A DNA stretch of 64,000 nt, taken from assembly GCA_016286165.1 (NCBI GenBank), contig JAEESE010000013.1, positions 1-64,000 on the forward strand, read 5' to 3'. Origin of the DNA: Bacteroidaceae bacterium (GTDB taxonomy: Bacteria; Bacteroidota; Bacteroidia; Bacteroidales; Bacteroidaceae). Position 1 is the first letter of the stretch. Every line of letters starts with the position of its first letter. Below the pieces are notes generated by a model that saw only the letters and a program-made list of their open reading frames with translations, ran no database searches and was not told the origin of the DNA. The translations under genes and the position numbers were made by a program. This document shows, piece by piece, positions 1-8,449 of this stretch.

Positions 1-204
1 CTCCTACGTACCTACGGCACTTTATATACCTCCTGACATGATACAGGGGTTCCGTTCGCTTCGCTCACTCCACACCCTGCCTAAATTCCAACGCCCTTCC
101 AGGGCTTATTTCCCTTTGAATAGGTCAACTCCTATATCATTCCCAAAAATAATGAATAGTAATGGAAACAGGGCCATCGGTAGGCCTTTAGCATAGACAA
201 AAAA
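1..204. other. Non-coding left edge
   Basis: No convincing reading frame is visible here. The segment contains a GC-richer block around 48-115 with several short inverted words, unlike the AT-rich spacer that follows; this may be the edge of an interspersed intergenic repeat, but only one copy is seen in the window. Confidence 0.4.
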
Positions 205-234
205 ATGCTTCCCGAAGATACAAGCGGGAAGCAT
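205..234. terminator. Bidirectional intrinsic terminator
   Basis: Perfect 10-bp inverted repeat (ATGCTTCCCG at 205-214, CGGGAAGCAT at 225-234) with a 10-nt loop. A T-rich run follows on both strands (TTTCTTTT on plus, TTTTTT on minus). It lies just past the end of the leftward small-protein gene and would end the purH transcript. Confidence 0.8.
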
Positions 235-263
235 TTCTTTTAATATAATGGTATTGTAGTCTC

Positions 264-473
264 CTATTTATGTCTGTTGGCACGCGCCCTGCGGATATCA
301 GCCTTCTTCTTGGCCGATGCCGATCCATGTGCACCGGTGATGTAGCTTTTCTTCTTGGCTTTGGTCTTCACCTTGCCTGTGTCGTCGCGCTTTGGACCTT
401 TGCCTGCGCCCTTGAAGGTTACTCCATTCAAGATGACATTGTCAATATCGTCGCCGCCGAATTGATTGCTCAT
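264..473 (-). CDS. Small basic protein of unknown function
   Basis: This 69-residue protein has an acidic/neutral first third (MSNQFGGDDIDN) and a strongly basic Lys/Arg-rich remainder ending ARANRHK. No signal peptide or membrane segment is visible. It starts 42 nt downstream of the AICAR transformylase stop on the same strand and is followed at once by a strong terminator, so it is probably the last gene of that transcript. The basic tail suggests nucleic acid or ribosome binding, but this is inference only; no family is recognised. Bacteroidales often encode small lysine-rich proteins of this sort. Confidence 0.6.
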   Translation of the reverse strand: MSNQFGGDDIDNVILNGVTFKGAGKGPKRDDTGKVKTKAKKKSYITGAHGSASAKKKADIRRARANRHK

Positions 474-515
474 GATACCTTTTATTAATTGGGGAACCTA
501 TTTACTCGCCTGTAA

Positions 516-1700
516 TCAATGATGGAACAGACGCACGCCCGTGAAGGCCATAGCGATGCCATACTTGTCGCACGTGTCGATGACATGGTCGTCGCGAACG
601 CTACCACCAGCCTGAGCTACATACTGCACGCCACTCTTATGAGCACGCTCAATATTGTCGCCGAAGGGGAAGAAGGCATCGCTACCGAGGCTGACGCCTG
701 TGTTCTTAGCCACCCAAGCGGCCTTCTCCTCGCGTGTGAGCGGTTCGGGGCGCTCGGTGAAGAACTGCTGCCATGCGCCTTCGGCAAGCACGTCATCGTG
801 ATCGTCGGAGATATAGATATCGATGGTGTTGTCGCGGTCGGCACGTCGAATGCCAGGCACGAAAGGCAGGCTCATCACCTTAGGATGCTGGCGCAGCCAC
901 CAGATGTCGGCCTTCTGTCCGGCGAGACGCGTGCAATGGATACGACTCTGCTGACCTGCTCCGATGCCGATTGCCTGCCCGTCCTTGACGTAGCAGACTG
1001 AGTTGGACTGCGTATATTTCAGAGTGATGAGAGCTATCACCAAGTCGCGACGTGCTGCTTCGGGGAACTCCTTGTTGGCTGTGGGTATGTTCTCGAACAA
1101 GGCGGGATCGTCGAGGCGTATCTCGTTGCGCCCCTGCTCGAAGGTGATGCCGAAGACCTGTTTGCGCTCGACAGGCTCAGGACGGTACGTGGTATCTATC
1201 TGTATGACGTTGTATGTACCCTTGCGCTTTTCCTGCAAGATGGCAAGTGCCTCAGGAGTATAGCCGGGGGCTATCACGCCGTCGCTCACCTCACGTTTGA
1301 TGAGAAGCGCAGTAGCCTCATCGCAAGTGTCGCTCAAAGCAATGAAATCGCCATACGAACTCATGCGGTCAGCACCACGGGCTCGGGCATAGGCACTGGC
1401 TATGGGCGTAAGTTCGAAGGGCACATCGTCCACCCAGTAAATCTTGCGAAGAGTATCGGACAGGGGCAGTCCCACGGCAGCACCTGCAGGCGAGACATGC
1501 TTGAAGGAGGTGGCAGCAGGCAGGCCTGTAGCCTCTTTCAACTCACGCACAAGCTGCCAAGCGTTGAGGGCATCGAGGAAATTGATGTAGCCGGGGCGGC
1601 CGCTGAGCACCTGAATGGGCAGTTCGCTGCCATCGGCCATGAAGATGCGCGAAGGCTTCTGATTGGGGTTGCAACCGTACTTTAACTGTAATTCTGTCAT
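516..1700 (-). CDS. purH: AICAR transformylase (PurH without IMP cyclohydrolase domain)
   Basis: Transfers a formyl group from 10-formyl-THF to AICAR in the penultimate step of IMP synthesis, in the cytoplasm. The protein starts directly in the AICARFT fold (LQLKYGCNPNQKPSRIF) and carries the conserved Lys-His motif SFKHVSPAGAAVG used in formyl transfer. The usual N-terminal IMP cyclohydrolase domain (about 200 residues) of bifunctional PurH is absent, giving about 394 residues against about 510-530. The start is placed at the ATG at 1700: an upstream in-frame ATG at 1736 overlaps the promoter box at 1734-1741 and could not be in the message. A small basic protein gene follows on the same strand. 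IMP cyclohydrolase must be encoded elsewhere. Confidence 0.92.
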   Translation of the reverse strand: MTELQLKYGCNPNQKPSRIFMADGSELPIQVLSGRPGYINFLDALNAWQLVRELKEATGLPAATSFKHVSPAGAAVGLPLSDTLRKIYWVDDVPFELTPIASAYARARGADRMSSYGDFIALSDTCDEATALLIKREVSDGVIAPGYTPEALAILQEKRKGTYNVIQIDTTYRPEPVERKQVFGITFEQGRNEIRLDDPALFENIPTANKEFPEAARRDLVIALITLKYTQSNSVCYVKDGQAIGIGAGQQSRIHCTRLAGQKADIWWLRQHPKVMSLPFVPGIRRADRDNTIDIYISDDHDDVLAEGAWQQFFTERPEPLTREEKAAWVAKNTGVSLGSDAFFPFGDNIERAHKSGVQYVAQAGGSVRDDHVIDTCDKYGIAMAFTGVRLFHH

Positions 1701-1733
1701 TGGGATATGAGTGTTTATATATGTTTTGCGCTG

Positions 1734-1741
1734 CAAAGGTA
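1734..1741 (-). promoter_or_regulatory. Promoter -7 box for purH
   Basis: Minus strand reads TACCTTTG, an exact match to the Bacteroidota TAnnTTTG -7 element, about 33 bp before the ATG at 1700. It decides the start choice for purH. Confidence 0.7.
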
Positions 1742-1815
1742 ATAAAAGATTAAGGAATAAATGACAAAGATATCGGTTTTTCTCGTTTTATCTTTCCTCT
1801 TTTATGTTTTATTGT

Positions 1816-1823
1816 TAACTTTG
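1816..1823 (+). promoter_or_regulatory. Promoter -7 box for the GH78 gene
   Basis: TAACTTTG, exact TAnnTTTG match, 30 bp before the ATG of the rhamnosidase gene. A clear -33 TTTG is not seen at the expected distance. Confidence 0.6.
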
Positions 1824-1853
1824 TAGCCGAAACGTTTAACAAATACGAATATC

Positions 1854-4430
1854 ATGGACATGAAACGTAATCGCACAACTATTTTTGCCGCTGTAGCAGG
1901 ACTCAGTTTGCTAACGGCCTGCACATCATCACACTACGTAGGCGAACGCACTTCGGCAATTGCCAACAACGCTTGGAACTCTGCTCAATGGCTCTCGGCA
2001 GCCAATGCCAACGTTGTTAAGGGTCAGATTAACGACAACAGCAATGCCTGCTCAGCCGACGGGGCTACATGGCTCACCACCACCGTAAAAAACGAGCAGA
2101 AAGTGGTGCGGGCACGTTGGATGACGGCTTCGCTGGGCGTGATGGACCTATATGTCAACGGCCAACCCGTAGGCGAAGAGATCCTGCGTCCGGGTTTCAC
2201 ACATCCATTCAAGACCAAGCGTTCGTTCACATACGACATCACCAAGGGGATTGTGCGTAAGGCTGGTGGCGAAAACAAGTTCGCCGTTCAGGTAACTCCC
2301 GGCTGGTGGGCAGACAAGATTGTAACACCTGGCGGTCACAATGGCATGATAGGTACGAAGTGCGCTTTCCGCGGCGTACTCGAACTTACCTATGCCGACG
2401 GCACCGTAAAGTTCTACGGCACCAACACCAAGGACTGGCAAGCAGGCATCGCAGGCCCCGTAGTTAACGCCGGCATCTTTGAGGGTGAACGCTACGACGC
2501 CCGCAAACAGCATGACGAGTACAGGCTACTTGCGCCAGAGGTGAGCAACGAGTTCAAAGGCGAGATTCTTCCATCCGACGGCGCCGAGGTATATCTTCGC
2601 CAAGACATAGAACTAAAGCCCTTGAAGGCTTACGTTTGGCAAGGAACGACAGGCACCAGCGCCGACGCTCATGGTAAGGTGAACATCTTACGCAGCTACG
2701 AGCCTGACAAAGAGATGCTACTGCACGCCGGCGAGACGCTCGTAGTGGACTTCGGACAGAATGCTGCCGCCGTGCCTGCTTTCGTCTTCAAGGCTGCCGA
2801 GGGTACGGAACTGACTTGCCTGCCAGGAGAGTTGCTCAACGACAGCCTTGGATTGAAGAGTCGCGGCATGGACGGTCCTGAAGGCAGTGTACATCGCCTG
2901 AATCTTCGCAGCCATAATGTTCACATGCGAGCCTGTTACACCTTCGGTCCTTCTGCTGATTACGTCTCATACACCCCCACCCACACCTTCTTCGGATATC
3001 GCTACGTCAGCATCACGGCTACGGGCGATGTATCAATCAAGAGCATCCGTTCAATACCCGTGACGTCGATAGCCAAGAACCTCGAGACGGGAACCATCGT
3101 CACTGGCAACAAGGATATCAATCAGCTAATCTCCAACATCATCTGGGGAATGCGTTCCAACTATCTCTCAGTTCCCACCGACTGCCCGCAACGAAACGAG
3201 CGTCTGGGGTGGACTGCCGACACACAGGTATTCACCGAAACGGGCACATTCTTCGCCAACACAAGCAACTTCTTCCATAAATGGATGCGCGACATGCGCG
3301 ACTCACAGAACAGCCAAGGCGGTTTCCCAGGAGTGGCTCCCACAGCTCAGTACGGAGGCGAGTGCACGCGACTGGGATGGACCGACGCAGGCATCATCGT
3401 GCCCTGGACGGTCTGGAAGCAGTTTGCCGATACCGACATCATCAACCAGAATTGGCAGGCTATGGACCGCTTCATGCAACACATCAACGAGAACTGCTAT
3501 GACCATGAGGCGTTGAGCAGCGAGAATGGCAACTACCAATGGGCCGACTGGCTAAGCTATGAGCCTCTGGAGAGTTGCGGTGGCGGGGCATTTGAAGGTG
3601 GCAAGCCCAAGCCCGACGCCATTCAGTACTGGAACTACCTCTCGGCCAACTACTGGATCATTGATGCCTCCATGATGGCAGATATGGCAGCTGCCACAGG
3701 GCGCGATCCTCTGCCCTACCGACAAATGGCCTCAAACGCACGTCAATATATCCGCGATAAGTTCATGAATGCCGACGGTACCTTCCGCACCGAAATCCTC
3801 AATACCATGCAGACGCCTGCCCTCTTCGCCCTGAAGAACAAGCTCGTAGAAGGTCAGGCTCGCGCTAACCTCATAGCACGTCTGCGCGAGAACTTCCGAC
3901 AGCACAACGACTGCCTGCAAACGGGATTCCTTGGCACAAGCATACTCATGCCCACACTCACAGAGAATGGCATGACAGACATCGCCTATACCCTACTCTT
4001 CCAACGCCGCAATCCCAGCTGGCTCTACAGCGTTGACCAAGGAGCTACCACCATTTGGGAGCGTTGGAACAGTTACATGCGCGACAAAGGCATGGGACCT
4101 CAAGGCATGAACAGCTTCAACCACTACGCTTACGGATGTGTGGGACAATGGCTGTGGGAGAAGGCGGCAGGCATTGAGGCTGATCGCAGTCAACCTGGCT
4201 TCCGCCACATCATCATGCGTCCACAACCCGACAAGCGCTTAGGCTCTCTGAAAGCTGAGTACAATTCAGCAGCCGGCCTCATCAAGAGCTCTTGGCACTA
4301 CGACGGGAACCGTTGGATTTGGCAATTCACCATTCCACGTGGCGCAACAGCCGCCGTCACTCTGCCCGGCGAAAGCGAAGCACATGAATATGCTGCTGGA
4401 ACATACAAGAAAGTGGTGGAAATGGAGTGA
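1854..4430 (+). CDS. Exported alpha-L-rhamnosidase, GH78 family lipoprotein
   Basis: Likely removes terminal alpha-L-rhamnose from plant or bacterial glycans, acting from the cell envelope. The N-terminus is a lipoprotein signal peptide with lipobox LLTAC, so the mature protein starts at a Cys near residue 23. The order is an N-terminal beta-sandwich region, then the (alpha/alpha)6 barrel carrying the GH78 signature DCPQRNERLGWTAD (about 443-456, with acidic residues D443, E449, D456 expected in catalysis) and the late motif TIWERWNSY with E736. At 858 residues the length fits the family. A second ATG lies two codons in (1860). It is transcribed away from purH; downstream are an inverted repeat and the convergent GH97 gene. 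Substrate specificity cannot be read from sequence. Confidence 0.9.
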   Translation: MDMKRNRTTIFAAVAGLSLLTACTSSHYVGERTSAIANNAWNSAQWLSAANANVVKGQINDNSNACSADGATWLTTTVKNEQKVVRARWMTASLGVMDLYVNGQPVGEEILRPGFTHPFKTKRSFTYDITKGIVRKAGGENKFAVQVTPGWWADKIVTPGGHNGMIGTKCAFRGVLELTYADGTVKFYGTNTKDWQAGIAGPVVNAGIFEGERYDARKQHDEYRLLAPEVSNEFKGEILPSDGAEVYLRQDIELKPLKAYVWQGTTGTSADAHGKVNILRSYEPDKEMLLHAGETLVVDFGQNAAAVPAFVFKAAEGTELTCLPGELLNDSLGLKSRGMDGPEGSVHRLNLRSHNVHMRACYTFGPSADYVSYTPTHTFFGYRYVSITATGDVSIKSIRSIPVTSIAKNLETGTIVTGNKDINQLISNIIWGMRSNYLSVPTDCPQRNERLGWTADTQVFTETGTFFANTSNFFHKWMRDMRDSQNSQGGFPGVAPTAQYGGECTRLGWTDAGIIVPWTVWKQFADTDIINQNWQAMDRFMQHINENCYDHEALSSENGNYQWADWLSYEPLESCGGGAFEGGKPKPDAIQYWNYLSANYWIIDASMMADMAAATGRDPLPYRQMASNARQYIRDKFMNADGTFRTEILNTMQTPALFALKNKLVEGQARANLIARLRENFRQHNDCLQTGFLGTSILMPTLTENGMTDIAYTLLFQRRNPSWLYSVDQGATTIWERWNSYMRDKGMGPQGMNSFNHYAYGCVGQWLWEKAAGIEADRSQPGFRHIIMRPQPDKRLGSLKAEYNSAAGLIKSSWHYDGNRWIWQFTIPRGATAAVTLPGESEAHEYAAGTYKKVVEME

Positions 4431-4433
4431 TGA

Positions 4434-4562
4434 TTAAGGATTAAGGATTAGGGATTCCAGCAAACGGGTGGATGGCAGGTCGACCAACAATTTATGGATT
4501 TCATGGGCTGTGAAGGCACAAGCGACGAATGCCAAGGCGAAGAAGAAACGGAGGATTCTCAT
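4434..4562 (-). pseudogene. Remnant duplicate of the GH97 5' end
   Basis: Minus strand from 4562 encodes MRILRFFFALAFVACAFTA, almost the same as the signal peptide of the GH97 protein (MRTLRFFFALAFVACAFTA), then diverges into 23 unrelated residues and stops. The similarity also runs about 60 nt upstream of the ATG (4563-4615 compared with 6638-6690). This is best explained as a leftover from a tandem GH97 copy whose body was deleted, or from recombination that duplicated only the 5' end. The open frame is only 42 codons and is not expected to be functional. Confidence 0.7.
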
Positions 4563-4625
4563 AGTTAAATCAAAAGGTAAAGGGATATTATAGCCACCTG
4601 GTTAATTCGTCTAACGGACGTTAAA

Positions 4626-4660
4626 TTAAGGAAGTTCCTCGTGATGAAGAACTTCCTTAA
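4626..4660. terminator. Terminator between convergent GH78 and GH97 genes
   Basis: Perfect 12-bp inverted repeat (TTAAGGAAGTTC / GAACTTCCTTAA) with an 11-nt loop, followed on plus by CTCTTTTAT. It sits in the gap between two convergent genes and may serve both. Confidence 0.65.
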
Positions 4661-4702
4661 CTCTTTTATAAACTTCCTTCGTAAAGCGAAGCTGTCTGAG
4701 GC

Positions 4703-6637
4703 TTATTCAATTACAGCAGCCCAACCTCCGTTCTTGACCATGTGAACATCAATGGTCGACTGGCTGGTAACGTTTTGTTCAACTTTGTTGTAGTGCATGG
4801 CCTGATAGTCGGCACTCAGGCCGTCCTTGAAGGCTGTCAGCTTGTGATTGCCTGCTCCGAGGAAGTCGAGTTTCAGACGGAAGTCACGCGGTGTGCCGTT
4901 GGTGATGCCACCGATAAACCATTTCGAACCTTTGCGCTTGGCAACTACGATGTACTCGCCCACCTTAGCCTCAAGGGCACGCGTCTCATCCCACGTAGTG
5001 GGCACGCTGGCGATATAGCGTGTGCAGTCCTCGTTCTGGTAGTAGCGCGTAGGGTTGTCGGCAAGCATCTGCACACCGCTCTCAAGCACTACGTACAGAG
5101 CCATCTGGAAGCAGCGTGTGCCCATGGCTCCGCTGTTGGGGCGTGAAGCACGATAATGTTCGGGCTGCATATTATTCATACCGCCAGGCGTGAAATCAGC
5201 AGGCCCCACGGCATTGCGGATATACGGCAGATAAACCGTGTTCTCGGGACGGCAGCCGCCCATCTGCTCCAGACCGAGGATGCCTTCATAGCTGATGAGG
5301 TTGGGATACTCATATTCGAGTCCTGCAGGTGTGAAGGCGCCGTGGAAGTCCACGATGATCTTGTACTTGGCGGCTTCCTGAACAACGCGTTTGAAGAAGT
5401 TGACCATCCACTGGTCGGCATGGTCCATGAAGTCGATCTTCACGGCAGGGATGCCCCATTCGGCATAGGTCTTGAACAGCGTGTCGAGGTTCTGCTCAAC
5501 GGTGAGCCATGGTAGCCACAGGACGATCTTCACGCCTTTGGCATTGCAGTATTTGATGAGGTCAGGCAGACGCAGGTTATCGTTGCCATGGAACGGATCA
5601 CGGGTGGACTTGGCCCAACCTTCGTCGAGCAGGATGTAGTCGATACCGAACTTAGCGGCAAAATCGGCGAAATAGCAATAGGTCTCGTAGTTGCAACCGA
5701 AACGGAAGTCTACATCAGGACCGAAGGGGGCTGCACCGTTCCACCATTCCCATGAGAACTGTCCGGGCTTTATCCAGCTGACATCCTTGAGCGCAGGACG
5801 GCGAGCCAGCTGCACAGGCAGCGTCTGCTCGATGATGCCCTTGCTGTCGGTCACGGCAACCCAGCGCCAGGGCAGGGCGCGCTTGCCGCTGGTCTTGGCG
5901 ATGTAATTAGCCTCTTCGGTGATGGTTTCGCTGCGGTCGCCACGCGGTTCCCATTTGATTGGCGACTTGGGATATACAGGCACGATGGCCTTGCCGTCGG
6001 TATTGAGGAACTGATGCGGATAATCGTCGAGGTCGCTCTGGCCAAGCAGCAACTGTGTGTCATCGTCGGCCGAGAGCAAAAGGGGCACAGTTGTCATCTT
6101 ACGGTCGGAGCCGTTCCATTCTGCCAATGTCTCGTGGCGATAAGCCTCTTCGAAAGAGGTGTTGAAGTTGTTGGGAGCGCTCTGGCGATGAGCCTTGAAG
6201 CCTTCGGCAGGAACGAAACGGTAGGGCTCGTCGACGACTTCAACGTCGCCTTTCTTATTAAGCACAAAACGATGGGCAACACCATTATTCATCACGCGCA
6301 GGAGCACCGTCACGCCCGAACCGACATTGATGGTGGCCTCGTTGTAGTCCTCGTTGATGGTCGAGAACTTCAAAGGCACCACGGGACTGAAGCTCGATTT
6401 GACATGTTGGACGCGTCCCATCTTGACCTTGCCGCCATAGTTTTCTTTCTTCAGCGAGAGAACAATATCGGTGATTGAGTACAGGGTCTTGCCATCCCGG
6501 CTGACGGTGTAGCCGAGATTTGAAGTGTTAACCTCAACGGCAATGCGTCCGTCGGGCGAGGTTATTTTGGATGCTGCCTTGGCTGTAAAGGCACAAGCGA
6601 CGAACGCCAAGGCGAAGAAGAAACGAAGGGTTCTCAT
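4703..6637 (-). CDS. GH97 family glycoside hydrolase (SusB-like)
   Basis: Exported alpha-glycosidase of the GH97 family, which includes inverting alpha-glucosidases (SusB) and retaining alpha-galactosidases. It has a Sec signal peptide (residues about 1-21, FALAFVACAFTAKA), then the N-terminal beta-sandwich (SPDGRIAVEVNTSN), the TIM barrel with the DYILLDEGWA and VKIDFMDHADQW motifs, and a C-terminal beta domain; 644 residues is typical. The Asp in VKIDF (about residue 402) sits where retaining GH97 members are known to carry their nucleophile, so alpha-galactosidase-type chemistry is more likely than SusB-type; this is inference. The gene lies 66 nt downstream of the GH125 gene on the same strand and probably shares its promoter. 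Confidence 0.9.
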   Translation of the reverse strand: MRTLRFFFALAFVACAFTAKAASKITSPDGRIAVEVNTSNLGYTVSRDGKTLYSITDIVLSLKKENYGGKVKMGRVQHVKSSFSPVVPLKFSTINEDYNEATINVGSGVTVLLRVMNNGVAHRFVLNKKGDVEVVDEPYRFVPAEGFKAHRQSAPNNFNTSFEEAYRHETLAEWNGSDRKMTTVPLLLSADDDTQLLLGQSDLDDYPHQFLNTDGKAIVPVYPKSPIKWEPRGDRSETITEEANYIAKTSGKRALPWRWVAVTDSKGIIEQTLPVQLARRPALKDVSWIKPGQFSWEWWNGAAPFGPDVDFRFGCNYETYCYFADFAAKFGIDYILLDEGWAKSTRDPFHGNDNLRLPDLIKYCNAKGVKIVLWLPWLTVEQNLDTLFKTYAEWGIPAVKIDFMDHADQWMVNFFKRVVQEAAKYKIIVDFHGAFTPAGLEYEYPNLISYEGILGLEQMGGCRPENTVYLPYIRNAVGPADFTPGGMNNMQPEHYRASRPNSGAMGTRCFQMALYVVLESGVQMLADNPTRYYQNEDCTRYIASVPTTWDETRALEAKVGEYIVVAKRKGSKWFIGGITNGTPRDFRLKLDFLGAGNHKLTAFKDGLSADYQAMHYNKVEQNVTSQSTIDVHMVKNGGWAAVIE

Positions 6638-6703
6638 AGTTAAATTAAAAGTTTAAGAAAGATTTATCAACTATCTGGTTATTCGTTAATTAAACTTATA
6701 TAA

Positions 6704-8194
6704 TTATGATTTGCTTTTCTGTATGGAATTGAGCAAATCCTTCTTGCCATCTGCCAGTAACTTGAGGATGAGTTCGCCGAAGAGAGTGTTCTGCCAGGCA
6801 AACCACGAGCGGGTGTACTTGGTGGCATTGTTCTTGTTGAACGACTCGTGGATGAAACCCGTGCCGGCATCGGTATCGACGAGCATCTGCAGGCACTCGC
6901 GGATCTCGGCATCGTCGGTGGAAGTGAAGGCACGCATCATGATGCTCATGGGCCACACCATGTCATATCCTACGTGCGGGCCACCTATACCCTCGCCTGC
7001 TGCACCTTTGTAGAAATAAGGATTGTCCTCGCTCCATACGAAGCGGCGTGTGTTCTGATAGATAGGATCATCGATAGGCACATCGCCCAGGTAAGCCATG
7101 GCCAACAGCGAAGGCACGTTGGCATCGTCCATGCAAAGCTGGTTGCCGAAGCCGTCGACCTCGAAGGCGTAGATTTTGCCATACTTGGGGTGGTCCTTCA
7201 CGGCATACTGCTTCAGAGCAGCCTCCACTTCGTCAGCAAGCGAGGTGCACTCAGCAGCGAGGGCTGTGTTGTGGTTCACGCGAGTAAGCACATCGGCAGC
7301 CTTGCGCAGGTTGGACACGGCCATGAAATTCGAGGGGATGAGATAGAGCAGCACAGTGCAGTCGTCGCTCGGACGGAACGCAGAGCAGATGAGTCCGCAC
7401 GGCTTCACAGGGTTGCCGTAACCGCTATGGCTCATGGTGTCGTACTGTGCAGCTGTCTTGCGCTGGAAATGGTACGGTCCGTGACCGTCCTTGCGCTGCT
7501 GCTCGCGGAACGTCTTCAGGATCTTCGTCACAGCCTCCTTCCATACGTCGCCGAAGATGCTGTCGTCGCCCGTCACCAGCCAGTATTCATAAGCTAGGCG
7601 GAGCGGATAGCACAGCGAGTCGATTTCATACTTACGCTCGTGCAGGTTGGGATTCATATCCGTGATGTCGCTCGCCCATTCGCTGCCCGTGGGGCCTGCA
7701 TTGAAGGCATTGGCATAGGGGTCGATGCAGATGAGCTTGAGCTGACGCAGGATAGTGCCGCGCACCATCTTACGTATGCCCTCGTCCTTCTTGGCAAACT
7801 GCACGTAAGGCCACACCTGAGCACCTGAGTCGCGCAGCCACATGGCGTGGATATCGCCTGTGTACACGAAGGTGTCGTCGTCGCCATCGTCGGTAGTGCT
7901 GTAGTGCACGGTGGTGTCGAGCGTGTTGGGGAAGCAGTTCTCGAACATCCATGCCAGATAGGGTGCGCCTTTGAGCATTTTCTTCACCTCGGCAATCTTC
8001 TTCTCGATGGTGTTTGAGCGGAACAGACGCTCCTCGGGATCTGGACGGCGCGTGACGGTGATATTGTCGGCGGGTGCAGCAATCTTCTGCGCGAACGAGA
8101 GTTGGTGCTGGTCCTTGTTGTCGTCGGTAGCGGCCTGTGCACCGGCTACGCAGAACGAGGCCATTAAGGCCATGAGAAAGAGTGACTTCTTCAT
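6704..8194 (-). CDS. GH125 family exo-alpha-1,6-mannosidase
   Basis: Exported, metal-independent alpha-mannosidase family (formerly DUF1237) acting on alpha-1,6-linked mannose, as in N-glycan or yeast mannan cores. The signal peptide is MKKSLFLMALMASFCVAGAQA. The diagnostic segment TGDIHAMWLRDSGAQVWPY lies near residues 111-130, followed by the (alpha/alpha)6 barrel with WASDITDMNPN and the later PYFYKGAAGEGIGGPHVG. Length 496 residues, slightly above the usual cytosolic members because of the leader. It is first in a leftward pair with the GH97 gene; a full -33/-7 promoter lies at 8247-8278. No SusC/SusD pair adjoins it, so this is not a classical polysaccharide utilization locus. Confidence 0.9.
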   Translation of the reverse strand: MKKSLFLMALMASFCVAGAQAATDDNKDQHQLSFAQKIAAPADNITVTRRPDPEERLFRSNTIEKKIAEVKKMLKGAPYLAWMFENCFPNTLDTTVHYSTTDDGDDDTFVYTGDIHAMWLRDSGAQVWPYVQFAKKDEGIRKMVRGTILRQLKLICIDPYANAFNAGPTGSEWASDITDMNPNLHERKYEIDSLCYPLRLAYEYWLVTGDDSIFGDVWKEAVTKILKTFREQQRKDGHGPYHFQRKTAAQYDTMSHSGYGNPVKPCGLICSAFRPSDDCTVLLYLIPSNFMAVSNLRKAADVLTRVNHNTALAAECTSLADEVEAALKQYAVKDHPKYGKIYAFEVDGFGNQLCMDDANVPSLLAMAYLGDVPIDDPIYQNTRRFVWSEDNPYFYKGAAGEGIGGPHVGYDMVWPMSIMMRAFTSTDDAEIRECLQMLVDTDAGTGFIHESFNKNNATKYTRSWFAWQNTLFGELILKLLADGKKDLLNSIQKSKS

Positions 8195-8246
8195 GTGGGA
8201 AAAAATATTTTAGTTAGTCGTTTGGTTAAAACCTCATTTATCGTGG

Positions 8247-8278
8247 CAAAAATACTACATTTCATGCAACTGCACAAA
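8247..8278 (-). promoter_or_regulatory. Promoter for GH125-GH97
   Basis: Minus strand has TTTG (8275-8278), a 20-bp spacer and TATTTTTG (8247-8254), matching the Bacteroidota -33 TTTG / -7 TAnnTTTG pair at the right spacing. Confidence 0.7.
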
Positions 8279-8355
8279 AATATCGTGTTAAGCAATCTTA
8301 ACAACTTTCATTAACATTGGAAAAGAGCACTCTATCGTTGGATATCACAATGAAA

Positions 8356-8387
8356 AAGGCCGACCCGCTTGATAGCAGGCCAGCCTT
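8356..8387 (-). terminator. Terminator after fba
   Basis: On the minus-strand RNA, 10-nt arms AAGGCUGGCC / GGUCGGCCUU pair fully (two G-U pairs), followed by UUUUUCA. It lies about 60 nt after the aldolase stop. Confidence 0.7.
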
Positions 8388-8449
8388 GTTAGCGACATGT
8401 GGTGAACTGATTCCCGCCTTCATGCAGGCATCATCAGCCACTCACCAGT

